In this document: piece by piece, positions 32,135 through 43,885 of the stretch | How positions within the stretch are numbered: the stretch's first letter is position 1 | Layout: each line of letters starts with the position of its first letter | Assembly (NCBI GenBank): GCA_050084515.1 | Contig: CM114274.1 | Span: 21,514,001 to 21,578,000, forward strand | Source: Blasia pusilla | Lineage: Eukaryota > Marchantiophyta > Marchantiopsida > Blasiales | Reading direction: 5' to 3' | Length of the DNA stretch: 64,000 bases | Notes under the pieces: generated by a model | What the model was told of the DNA's origin: nothing | The model's database searches: none | Seen by the model: only the letters and a program-made list of their open reading frames with translations | Translations under genes and position numbers: made by a program

Positions 32135-33237
32135 TGTAGGAAGGTAGGAACCCAGAATGCCAGAGAAGCCCAGGGGGGAAGAGGGCTCTCAGCTTCACTT
32201 ATAAATACTCTGTTGGGTTTGCTTGAAGGCGGGCATATACATGTTGTTGGCTAGTAGACACTCGATCTCTTGAGCCAAGCTAACCAGCAGAGTTATGTGC
32301 TCCCAGATCTAGGTAGTGTGTAGTGTGCTTGAAGGGGGCTGAGACTAAGAAGGTCTCCCATGTACTCGATGATTTTGTGATACACAGAAGGTAGCCCTGT
32401 GAAATGAGTTCACTGCCCTGTATCTGAGTATGTGCATGATTGAGTGATGAGTTGGGGGGCTTGATGAAGGGAGATTCTTGGACCTCATTCAACTAATCAT
32501 TCACAAGTGTAGTGAGTGGACAAGAGGCTGTACTAGTAGAGGGGAGGCAAGCTTGGGTTCCAAGATTGTGCTCCACCAAGGTGTGCTTGGAAAGCTTGCT
32601 GTTCTGCCCACCTAAGCTTGGCCTTTGACACCAATCACTGATTACTTCCAGGGTGTGACAACCTGGACTTCCAGGTCTAGTAAGTGATAAGAGTTAGTGA
32701 GTGGAGAGAGAGAGAGGGTCATGCTTGAGCTCCCCTATAGGTAGAAGACCATGGGCTCAGCCTGTTAAGTCTCCTACTACCTGAACAAGAAGGGAGAACA
32801 AAGGATCAGCAAGGTAAGAGGAGAAGAAGAGGGTGATTGCACTACTTGATCGGTTAGGAGTTGGGTGTACTTTAGAGGATATCCTTGGTACATTCAACTC
32901 GTCCAAGGCAGCACATTGGAGGACCTTATGCTACCCTGGTCATTCTTGACTAAGATTTCTAAGTAGAGTGTGCTTGTTGGGTTCCATTGGCAACTCCACT
33001 CAAAGCACTCAAGAGAAAGGAAGGAGTTTTGGTTAGTAGGGTGAGGATAGGATTGTGATACTTAAGTGGAGAGAGTTTCTCCAACCTCTTAATGTAAAGA
33101 GGTGGGGTTTACAGTAATTAAGGAGTACATCTTGTAGATCTGATCTTCTGATCTTGCCCTAAGCTCTTACATGGGACCGAACTGGTGGAACTAGCAACAT
33201 TTTCACCTGGGTTGTGTCTTTGGCCATGTATTACACA
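32135..33237 (+). repeat. Central LTR of gypsy 2
   Basis: Starts TGTAGGAAGG directly after a purine tract (TTAGGGGGAGGTAGA at about 32118-32132) and ends TTACACA, eleven bases before a primer site. It contains a TATA box (32200). It therefore serves as 3' LTR for the integrase fragment on its left and 5' LTR for the gag on its right. Confidence 0.7.
32200..32207 (+). promoter_or_regulatory. TATA box in gypsy 2 LTR
   Basis: TATAAATA in CACTTATAAATACTC, 65 bp inside the LTR; a plausible start-site element for the retrotransposon. Confidence 0.5.
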
Positions 33238-33248
33238 GTGAGACATTT

Positions 33249-33266
33249 TGGCGCATTGTCGGGGAG
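33249..33266 (+). promoter_or_regulatory. Primer-binding site of gypsy 2
   Basis: TGGCGCATTGTCGGGGAG, a diverged form of the tRNA-Asp-type site of gypsy 1, eleven bases after the LTR. Confidence 0.7.
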
Positions 33267-33299
33267 CTGTGGAGTCCAGACCAAAAGTGAAGGAGACTT

Positions 33300-34300
33300 A
33301 TGAGTGAGCGGCATCAAAGACATTCAGCAAGGAGTGCACGGAAGGCTGCTGCAGATCACCAAGAAGAGAGAGAAAGAGCTTCCATAGGAGACTCTTTAGT
33401 GGGGAGTTCAAGTTCACCACCTGCTATAACAGCCGGCTCAATTCAAGTGGTTCTTGCTCAAGCTACCTCAGTCAAGATGCCTCCCTCATTTCAAATCAAG
33501 TACACCAGATTTCGAGGGGATGGTAGTCAAGATGTGGATGACTGGATGGAACAATACCTAGCAACTTTGGCGACCAATGATGAAGGGGATGAAGACACAA
33601 CCAAGAGGTTGTTTAGGTAGGCTGATTGATGGAGAAGCCTTGCGTTGGTACAATGCCTTGGAGGTTGACAGAAAGCTGATTGGCCAAGGCTAAAGTCAGC
33701 ATTTGAGCAAGAGTTTAGGGAGATTGGGGCAGATTCAAGGGTGATGTCACGACTGAATTCCATCAAGATGAAGGCAAGTGATACACTAAGGAGCTACACC
33801 AGCGTGTCCAAAGGTGATAGGAAGTTGTCCATAGTACCACCAACAAACCTTCGGTTGAGTGGTTTATTTCTGGTCTACGAGTTGTTGGATTTTGAAGTGA
33901 GGAAGGCGGATCCTCAAACATTAGCATTTCTTTGTTGATGTGGCCAAGAGATATGAGAAGTCAGCCCTACTATCAGGCCCTTTGGGCGAGAAGAAGCTGA
34001 AGAAGAAGGTCAAGTTTGAGGACTCGATGATAGTGATGAGGACTTGGTGGAGGACAGAGAAGAGAAGTCTAGCCATCAGAGAGGTAGAGAGACACGTCCA
34101 TCACAACTCACCAAGGTTGTGAAGGATGAAAATGCAGACCTTAAGGGCAGCCATAGAGGAGGTGAAGGTGCAGATGGTGATATCAAGAAGAACCAAAGCG
34201 TTCCTATGACCCACACTAATATTTGGTGCACCCGATGCAAGAAGGAGGGTCATTTCTCTCATGATTGTCAAGCTGATTGGAGGATGATCCAAGAGCGGAG
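33300..34300 (+). pseudogene. gypsy 2 gag
   Basis: Begins MSERHQRHSARSARKAAADHQ, shows a capsid-like region (FQIKYTRFRGDGSQDVDDWMEQY), breaks frame near 33620, and continues FEQEFREIGADSRVMSRL and a Lys-rich segment. It ends with a CCHC knuckle WCTRCKKEGHFSHDC at about 34224-34270. A second decayed knuckle (CWECGRLD...) follows at about 34420. Several frame changes; not functional. Confidence 0.8.
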
Positions 34301-34829
34301 CTGAACTCTCGGGAGCTAGAGCTCAGGGGACATAGAGTGTCTTTATGCTATTCAACAAGGAGCTCTACGTCTTGATATCAAGGCTAGACCAAGGGGTTCA
34401 ATACCAAGAATCCCGGGTGCTTGTTGGGAATGTGGGAGGTTGGACATATCTCACTGAGTGCCCACACCGGAGGATGCTTGGGGAGTACATCTTCTTTGTG
34501 TAGAAATTGCAGGAAGAGGGGCACAAGGCTTCCGGTGCCCAAAGCACTGTGCAACTTAGAGTGTTGCCCGCTATACCCCAATCCCACCTAGGAAGAGACT
34601 GACCCTCAAGCTGGTCCAACAAGGCAACAAAGACAAATCAGCAACCAAGGGGCGAGGCACGACTTCAAATGTCAGATGGATCGGGGTGTGAAGAGGAGAA
34701 TGTGTGGAGAGTGTCTACTCAAGGCAAACCAATGAAGAGAAGGGCAAGGGGCTGCAAGAGAGAGATCATATCAGGTGGAGAAGAGGAGGAAGAAGCTCCA
34801 GGCTTTGAGTTGCTGATATTCTTGAAGAA

Positions 34830-35474
34830 GTGCTAGCCCACTTGGAAGAGCTTCATACCAAGGAAGGAGAGGCCAATACCAAGAAGATTACAATGGTGGT
34901 TAGACCCTCTTTGTCCCCTGCAGCCAGAAGGGAGTTGCACTACAACATCATGTTGGACATTGAGAAGAAGTTAGCTGAAGTCACCATTGGGCAGTTGTTG
35001 AAGGATAATCCAAGGTACCGAAAGCAAGTGTTTGATGCAGTAAAGACCAAGAGGAGGAAGAGGCTCCCACCTACCATTTCAGAGGTGAGATACACTGAAG
35101 TGGAGGATTGGGGAGCACCTGAGATTGACACTGAGATTGAAGGGTGTTTGATCACAAGGGCACCAGTGGATGGAGGTTCAGGTGTGAATGTCATGATGGA
35201 GCAAACTGTTGCTAACCTAGGTTACACCGTATTCGAGCCTACCCCAAAGATATTGAGGATGGCTAACCAAGAGGAAGTGGTACCAATGGGTAAGTTATCT
35301 CAGGTAGTTACTAGGATGGGAGAGTTGGAGTATAAGCTGAACTATGTAGTAATCAGGCTACCCATTCCTGCTATATTCCAAGTTTTGTTGGGGAGGCCTT
35401 GGCTGTACAAGGCAGGAGTTTTGGAGGATTGGAAGAAGAAGGAGTTTAGGATTGGTTTAGTAAGGATCCCATAA
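34830..35474 (+). pseudogene. gypsy 2 aspartic protease region
   Basis: A 214-codon open stretch. It contains RAPVDGGSGVNVMMEQT (retropepsin active-site region, lineage-typical D-G-G-S-G), NYVVIRLPIPAIFQ and a closing VLLGRPWLYKA. This is the best-preserved domain of the block. Upstream and downstream frames are broken. Confidence 0.85.
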
Positions 35475-35832
35475 GGGCTTCTAGCATACCAAGGCGAGAC
35501 AACAGCAAGCTCCATGGGGTACACGACTGAGAGTGAGGAAGTAGATGAAGAAGAGCAAGCAGATTCTTTGGATGGTGGTGAATGCCTTCAAGACAGCAAC
35601 AAAAAGAGAGTTTGACTTCAACCAACCAGAGGAAGAGCATGTGCAGGTCAAGGAAGATGAAGAGCCAGAGGAAACCACCAAGACTTGGCCTCTTACATCA
35701 AATGAAGGAGATCAAACAAGACTAGCTATGGGGAAGAAGAAGAAGAATGAGCATGCCCAGGAGAACTTGATGTCCCACTCACGGTGCATGGGTGCACTTG
35801 CAGCTAATGGAGGATCGGTATGAAGGGCTATC

Positions 35833-37937
35833 ATGAGACCTTTGGAAGAGAGCAAGAAGAGGACCTCTCGGCTTTGTAAAACCAGATTCAAGTATGAGAA
35901 GATGAGTCTTACGCCACATATGGAGTTCTATGTAGGGAGGACTATCCAGGAGGTGGAGAAAGAAGCCTACAAGGAGTTGTTGCTAGAGTTCAAGGATGTG
36001 TTTTCTTGGTCACATCACGACTGACCTGGAATCTCACATGAGTATGGAGAACATCGGATAGACTTGAAGGAGGATCGTGTACCCGTTAGGCAAAGGCAAT
36101 CTGAGGCTCAATCCAAAGTACTCCTTGAAAGTGAAAGAGGAGTTGGATAAGCTATTGGAAGGAGGATTTATCTATCTGTAAAACATAGTGAGTGGGTATC
36201 CCCCATTGTGATTGTGCCAAAGAAGGTGGGAGCGATGGAATAGCCAAGATCGAGTTTATCAAGACTATAGAAAGTTGAATGAGGCTACCAAGAAGGACTT
36301 CTACCCGCTGCCCCTCACGATATCATCTTTGGACCATGTATTTGGTCATGGGGTGTACACTTTCTTGGACGGTATGTCGGGGTACTACAGACCTTCATCG
36401 AGTTGGAGACCAGATCTACACTACATTCTGATTGGGGACTTATGCATTTTGTAAGATGCCCTTTGGATTGTGTAATGCTCGGTACATTTGAGAGGATCAT
36501 GAGAGACATTTTTCATGATTTCTTGAGGCATTTTCTAGAGGTCTTCATCGATGATTTTGCAATTTTCAGTAAAAGGGAGGAGCATCTACAACATTTGAGG
36601 CTTACCTTTGAAAGATGTAAGGAAGCCAATCTGAAGTTAAACCAGGAAAGTGCTTCATTGGGATGGAGAGTGGGATCTTGTTGGGGCATAGAGTATCGGC
36701 CGAGGGGATTCTTTGTCAGAGCGTGGATAAAGTGACCACCATCTTGGCTCTCAAAGCACCCACTAGTGTGAAAGAAGTTCGAGGCTTCCTTGGCATGGTT
36801 GGTTATTATAGGAGGTTTATAGAGGGATATGCTAAGATTTCTCTCCCATTGACCGAAAGTTCTTTGAAGAAGGAGGCTACATTCCACCGGGCAGATCGTC
36901 AAGAGGAAGCCTTTAGGGAGCTCAAGGCAAGGATGGTGAAGGCACCCATGATGGCAAACACCAAGGTTTGATAGAGAGTTCCATGTAATTGGTGATGCTT
37001 CTAGATTTTGCATAGGAATTATATTGTGGCGGTATGGAGAGGACAAAGAGGAGAGGCCAATTTATTATGGTAGTAGGCGGTTGAGTTCCGTTGAGAGAAA
37101 CTCAAAGACTCTCTGAGAGAGAGTGCTTGCCTATCATTTTTGCGTGTGAGAAGTTCAGGCATTACCTCCTCGGCTATGATGTGGTCTTTCACACCGATCA
37201 TGATGCCATCAAACATCTGGTCAACAAGGCTGATCTATCCGGCAGAGTTGCAAGGTGGGTTATCTTTGCTACAAGAGTTCCAATACCAGAGATCAAGGTG
37301 AAGCCGAGGATGGGGAACAAGAATGTTGACTACCCTGTCCAAGCTAGAGGAGGAAGAGATGAGAAACTCTATTGTTGTCGAGTTTCTGATGAACACCTCT
37401 TTGCCATTTCGGAAGAAGGGGATGAGTATCTTTGAGATTAGAAGGTATCTCAAAGAGGAGTTGTTCCACCCATGAACTCTAAAAAACAAAAGATGTTTAT
37501 AGTTAAGGCATGACCATATGCATTGATCGAGGATGTCTTTGTTCAAACTTGGACCGGATGTGAGGTTGAGAAGGTGTGTGAGTAAGGGAGAAAGTCGAGA
37601 ATCATGCACACATTCCACTCGGGGAGAGGAGGGGGTCACTTTGGAGTGGAGACCACCATCAAGAAGATTGAACTGCAGGGTACTAGTGGCCTACCCTCCA
37701 TAGAGATGTGCACAAGTACATCAGAAGTTGTGACCCTTGCCAACATTCAGGCAAACCTTGATTAAGGATCTTGGCCACTCACACCTATCATCCCTTTGGG
37801 TCCTTTTGCTAAGTGGGGAATTGACTTCATTGGTCCTATCACTCCTGCTAGTAAGGGCCATAGAAATAGGTACATTATTCTAGCCACTGATTATGCTACT
37901 AAGTGGGTGGAAGCTAAGGCCACAAGGAAGAATGATG
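35833..37937 (+). pseudogene. gypsy 2 reverse transcriptase, RNase H and integrase core
   Basis: In several frames: LLLEFKDVFSWSH, YRKLNEATKKDFYPLP, YTFLDGMSGYY, then the RT catalytic box VFIDDFAIFS (about 36545) and VRGFLGMVGYYRRFIEGY. An RNase H tract follows at about 36990-37240 (YYGSRR, ERECLPIIFACEKFRHYLLGYDVVFHTDHDA). A decayed integrase zinc region lies near 37630-37740, and a core start FAKWGIDFIGPITPASKGHRN...DYATKWVEA is at 37796-37930. The integrase stops at 37937, where the right 267-bp repeat begins. Confidence 0.85.
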
Positions 37938-38204
37938 GTAAAACTTATTATATCTATAAGATCTTGTGTAGCCAACAATCTTTCCTATTTAAACTATGAA
38001 CAACATAGCTAGTGCGAGTTTTATGATACATGTGATATGTACATTTTTTTTTTGTTGCAATGGTTTTTTCCCAATGTCCATTTTTTTAATTTTCAATGTT
38101 ACAACTTGTGTGTTTAGTGTTGCAAAAAATATTCTTCATTTTGACTGTCACCACAATATTTTTCCTCTTCTTTTCCATTGTTGATATTTTTCTTTCGTGC
38201 ATTG
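37938..38204 (+). repeat. ~267-bp direct repeat, right copy
   Basis: Partner of 30876-31143 with about seven differences. It abruptly replaces integrase sequence on its left and passes into unrelated flanking DNA on its right. Confidence 0.95.
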
Positions 38205-38471
38205 CATAGAAAAAAATCTTGTTAACATGATGCATTAAAGAACAACAAATTGGTTTAGAGTATGCATAAAAAAAACAAATTTGGAGATGCCCAGAGGGCT
38301 TTGCCACATCTTAGTTAGCCGACAGGTAGATTTCTACCTTGTCAACGGCCGAGGGTCATCGGGTTGCTCGGGTGTAACTTCGTATTGAGATGTTGGATAA
38401 GGTTGGCAATAGATTTTTTGTGTCAAGAACATTTTTTTTGAAGATGTCCCTTTTTTGCTCTTTATCATCGA

Positions 38472-38508
38472 GATGACCATTGACTCAGTCAATGAGTCAA
38501 TGGTCATC
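38472..38508. repeat. Perfect 16-bp-arm hairpin
   Basis: GATGACCATTGACTCA, a 5-base loop GTCAA, then the exact reverse complement TGAGTCAATGGTCATC. No neighbouring gene was recognised and no T-run follows. It could be a transposon excision or footprint remnant, or a structured RNA element. Confidence 0.95.
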
Positions 38509-38742
38509 CGCTAACCTGTGCACATAGGTTACCGTTTGGAGGCTATTTTTCAAGGAAGAGTCTTTTTTATCTTCACAAGGCTATTAGAGAGGGAGACATT
38601 GCTTTCCCAAGACATATTTCTTATGTTCGGCCTTACGAGTACCTCTCTTGCTTTGTGTGTAGTAGGAACTAGGGTGCTAGCGTATGTATTTCCTCATAGC
38701 ATAGGTGGGTGTGGATCCATATGTTGATGTAGATTCGATATA

Positions 38743-39407
38743 GAAGTTGGATGTATGAGTTGTTTTTACTTTGATTTACATGAGAAATAGTTACACTCAA
38801 CAGCCCACCAACCAAATATGTCGTCAACGCGGTACAACTCTACATGTCGGCTAACAAAGATGTGATAATTATCTTGCGCATACACATCACTACACAATCC
38901 ACATCGCTGGTCGCATCTACACCCCACACAACACCGATCTTCCCAATACACATATCGATTCACTCATAAACGAAATATACTCACACATATACATCAAGAC
39001 CACACAACTGCCCCCCTAGATGGCAGTTGGCTTGTCCTAAATCCACCACATGGCAAACATCATATCTACGTTGAGATTGAAGTTAGATGTATGAGCTATT
39101 TTTACTTTGATTTACATGAGAAAGAGTTACATTCAACATCCCATTAACCCTATATGTCGTCGACGCGGTAAAACTCTACATGTCGACTAACTAAGATGTG
39201 ACAATTATCTTGCGCATACACATCACTACAAAATCCACATCGCTGATTGCATCTACACACCACACAACACCGATCTTCCCAACACACATGTTGATTCACT
39301 CATAAACAAAATATACTCACACATATACATCAAGACCACACTACTGCCCCCCTAGATGGCAGTTGGCTCGTCCTAAATCCACATGGCAAACATCACATCT
39401 ACTTGAC
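38743..39407 (+). repeat. 336-bp tandem repeat, two units, with an inverted partial third copy
   Basis: Unit 1 is 38743-39078 and unit 2 is 39079 to about 39407, both beginning GAAGTTRGATGTATGAG and highly similar. Part of the unit recurs in inverted orientation at about 39700-39790. No open frame runs through it. Confidence 0.9.
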
Positions 39408-39790
39408 ATGATCTACTACTCTATACACATCTAGTACCATCGGTGCCATCATACCTACCACATCATCCAACACATTTTCATTCGCGGATCCATCTCATCT
39501 ATCTCCATCTAGAGATATCGATGTATCTGAATGTCATCGTGCAATAGTGCAACTATCCGTAGTGTTGATGACTTTGAAGAGATCTAACACTCTCGTACCC
39601 TCCTCCAGATGATGCCACATAACATGTGTGGTATCCAAAGATATCAAGTCTCCAGTCTATGAGCATGACTGTCACCTGACTTTGTATGCTTGAAGAGTAT
39701 ATTTCATTTATGAGCGGATCAATCTATATTTTGGGAAGATTGGTGTTGTGTGTTGTGTAGATGTGACTAGCGATGTGTCTGTACACAATA

Positions 39791-42700
39791 ACTTCAAGAA
39801 ACATATTTCAAGCTACGTATATTTCATTCAAACCTTTAAAAATATGTAGCTTGCAATGTCATAGGCAATATTATGAAGGTAGGAAAGATACAAAGGCAAT
39901 TACCATACACATAATGTTTTTGTGAGGTACCTATGCTAGGCACAATCTTTTTTAATGAGTTCCAATTATTTTTTCAAACTTAATTGGGTCACCCATATGA
40001 AAATTTATTTTTCAATAGATATATCTCAGATCAAGGGTGAACATCAAAAAAGTCAATCCGCTCATTAGTATAAGGATATAGAGAAAGGAACGAGTAATTG
40101 GAGTAAAAAAATGGTGAAGACCTCCATGAATACTTCCAAATTAGTAAGACACTATTACATGTCAAAGTGAGTAGCCCTTATCAATCAAGATAAACAAAAT
40201 AGACACATCTTTATATTAGTGCATAAAGTATGCTACAAGCAAAAACCATAAGACTAGTACTTCTATGCACATCACCTCAACTCTTCTCTACCATCCATTT
40301 ACATGGCGTCATAGAGTCTGACCTCTACTCCTCCTAACTTTGCCCATAACACTCATGACCATGAGCCTTGCAATCGAAAGACTTAGGTTGAGTCTCAAAG
40401 ACTCAACCAGTTGCACAATCCTTGGGTAGCCTAGAAGTCGTTAAGCGCTAATCACGTTGAGTCTCCCCAAATGTGTCCTTTTTACCTAGGAAGTCTCTTC
40501 CCTAAGCCTTGATCAATCTCCCAAAGTTGCTTGCCTGTAGTGGAGAGCATTGGTTGATTCCTCAAGATGTGTCCCCTAGTTCAAACCTAAAACACAACCA
40601 AACATACATCACGATTAGTTCATTGTTCAAGGACTTGAGTGGGTAGGGAGGGAGAGTGTTCCCCCCCCCCCCCCCTATAGTAATTTTGGGCCTCTGTCGA
40701 GGAACTCCATCTTCCCAAATTTCCCTTAGGCCCTTGATTTAATTTTGACCCTCAAACCAAATATAGTTTGTAACATACGGACTCGTGTTTGACTATGTAT
40801 CCCTCAAGATGGCTTGGCGAGGGCTTCATTTAGATTATGCAATTCTTGACTCCACAAAGGCATCTTGGATCTTGATCTTGAGTTTCATGTGTCTCATGGT
40901 CATTTGCCCTTCACGTTTTGTGACTAGTCTTGTGGTGTCTTGTCCACCTTGACTATTCATGTGTTCCTTGCTTCTTGCGCTTGGCTTCAAGGTCTCAAAC
41001 CTTGCTCGTATTGACTTTGCCCTTGCAAGTAGCTACACCCCTTTATGACCTAAGGTTACTCATAAGACATGTGTGTATCTCGCTTAGTGTTAGTTACTTG
41101 GTCGGTTTCGCCACCCTTCCTAGTCTAGGTTTCGACTTTGGTGGGTCAATCCAAGGCCTATCCTCATAGAACCCTTGATCATGGCTTTCTTCCCGGATCC
41201 CCACTAGCGTGAGCGCCATAGATTGAGCTACTTGCGATGCATGGTTTATAAGGTTGTCTGGTTGCCTCGAACATGTGATTTAGACTTAAAATGTTGTAGT
41301 AGCTCCATTTGTTTGTTATGTGGAACACAAAAAACCACATGAGTAATCCCACTATGGACCATGTAAACCATCTTGATTGATGAGCTTATTTGTCTTGTCT
41401 CAAGAGATTGTCATTTTTTGCTCTAGCAACACTACATTATTCAAAATGATGATTGGCCACAAGAGAATATCCTTCCAATGCCTTGCACATCAATGAAATG
41501 CTCACTTAATGTTTGACTTATTCTCTCTTCCCATAAAATATTATTGTCATAAATTAGTATGCTTGTTGGATAGTACTTTTGTATCTTATCATAATCTTGT
41601 GTGAGATCTGTGGCCTTAGAGTATGGGCCAAATACAGACATATTGTGGTAGTTTGAAAGTGTTGCCATAAAAGTTGTGATGGAAATCAAACCAACCATCA
41701 TAAATATTCTCTATGGAAATATATTCTCTATTAAAAAATACACCTTCTTAATGCCTAATTGTCCTACTATGCACCACATGCCTACTTTGCTTATCTCCCA
41801 AGTTGACATGTATTTGCTTACTCCTCCTTCATAGAAAATAAGATCCTTGTGTTAAATTTGATTTAATAAACACTTCTCTAAATGGATAGTACTTATGCAT
41901 ATTTTTTGTTTTGAATCATTTTAAAATAAATTACTAAAATTAAGTGGAGATTCTTTTTAATAGTGAATCACATAAATATGCATGTACTAGTTTCCCCCTC
42001 TATTATGAGACTCAACTGAATTTGGTGTTGTCTTACTACTCCATTTCCTTACACGTCTCTTAAAATCATGTCATGTGTACCTTGCTAAAATTTAGACTCT
42101 TGATCTTGAGAGACATGCTACGCCTCTCCCACTCTCACTACCCTTATCATTTTGACCGTCCTCCCTTACGAGGGAAAAAAATTCGTTCCACCCACTTCAT
42201 TATCAAACCCCCCATGTAATCTTGCCTCATCTCATTCCCTTGTCTATGTATGTAAGGATAGAGATAAATTTTCCTTACTTGGCATAGTCCTTAAGTTTTA
42301 TTTTCCATTTGAGAGTTTTTCCATTTATTTTTCTCATTGAAATTTTAATTTATTAAAAAAGTTTGAATATTAGTTCATGAAATGGACTATTATCTAAGTG
42401 GGAACGTTTCTTCATTAAAAGTTTTGTCACAAAAAATAAAGCCCAACCAATGTAAAAGTCTCCAATTTATATTACATGGGAATGAGTAGGAAACATTGAA
42501 TGCTTTCCGTATCAACTTGAGATAATCAGTCTGTCTCACTTGTCACAAAATATAACGTGTGTCCGTCTGTTCATTATGTTGATAAATCCATTTATTAATA
42601 TTACCAACCTCATTACCTCATCCTTTTTTTGTCTTTTTATTTTATTTTACAATATTTGTAGGCTAAAATTTCTTATTCCTTGGAGAATAATGCACAATAG

Positions 42701-43550
42701 AGAGATGTTTGTTGCTCAGACCTTTGTTGTTAAAATTTTATAGACTAGTACAATGCCAATGATGGTTAGTTTGAATTACCCATCATTATCTTAACTAACC
42801 CCAAATCATCATCCATTGATCCCCTAAATGGTTAACAAATTACTTTATGGTTATTTTAGAATAAAGTTTCCTTTCTAAAAGTGGATTAGATATCGCCATT
42901 TTCTATTTATCAATCTTAATTAGTTGTAAGGGTGGTTCAAAGCTTCCATTTCCGTAGAGTTCACCAAGATGGCATCCTTTTCAACATAAGCATATTCAAA
43001 AAATTACATCAAACCCATAAAGATAATGTTCATTTTTAGAAGATCAAGACTAATATTTGTGATCGGAATGACATCTCTCCCAATGTACCCCATTCAATTA
43101 TAAAAAGGGCATCTAAAAAATAGGATGTAGGGCCAAACGTTGAAGTCCATAACTCTTTTTATGGTCAAATTCCTTCCTCTGATGTTGGATGGTGCAAGAG
43201 GTGGTTGTACACCTCTTACAGCCATATGTGATTGAAATGATGAACCTCAATAAATATGCATGATGGAAAACCCATCAGAATAACAAAAGAGGAGGACTCA
43301 AAGAGTCAAGTATCCAAAGGCCACAACCGGCCCTAAAAAAGAAGAAGGGGACACTCCCTCATATCGACTAAACTCACCAACAACATATACAATATCAACA
43401 ACTCTTAGAGAATTGTGAGTATTACTAAGTAGGCCTCTAGCATTGACATCTCCCACAACCTCATTCCGCCGCAAAATCCCATTAGCCTAGGCACGCTGCA
43501 AAGCTATGGAGACTCGTTGCCTATAATAAAGAATCGCAATAGCTAAGGAC
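39791..43550. other. No supported gene
   Basis: AT-rich non-coding sequence with a poly-C run at about 40662-40677. Open stretches are short and without motifs. Confidence 0.55.
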
Positions 43551-43564
43551 AACCCATTTCTCGA

Positions 43565-43831
43565 CTAGAGATGATGAACGCTGTCTGTAAGGAAAGAGTC
43601 AAACCTCTCCCCCATAGGCATGTACATCTCTACGGCTAGGGAAACAAATTGATTTCCATCATGGAGACGACTATAAATATGAGTCTTCTTTACCGCCACC
43701 ACCGCTCCTTGTAGTAATATCCCTTGTGCCACCACTTGGGCTAACACAACCTCCCGCGTAGGATCCGCCACCATCACCTCAACCTCTCTTCTCATATAAA
43801 GATCAGTAGGAATAAGGAAGTCTTGCATGGA

Positions 43832-43885
<54 letters not shown>

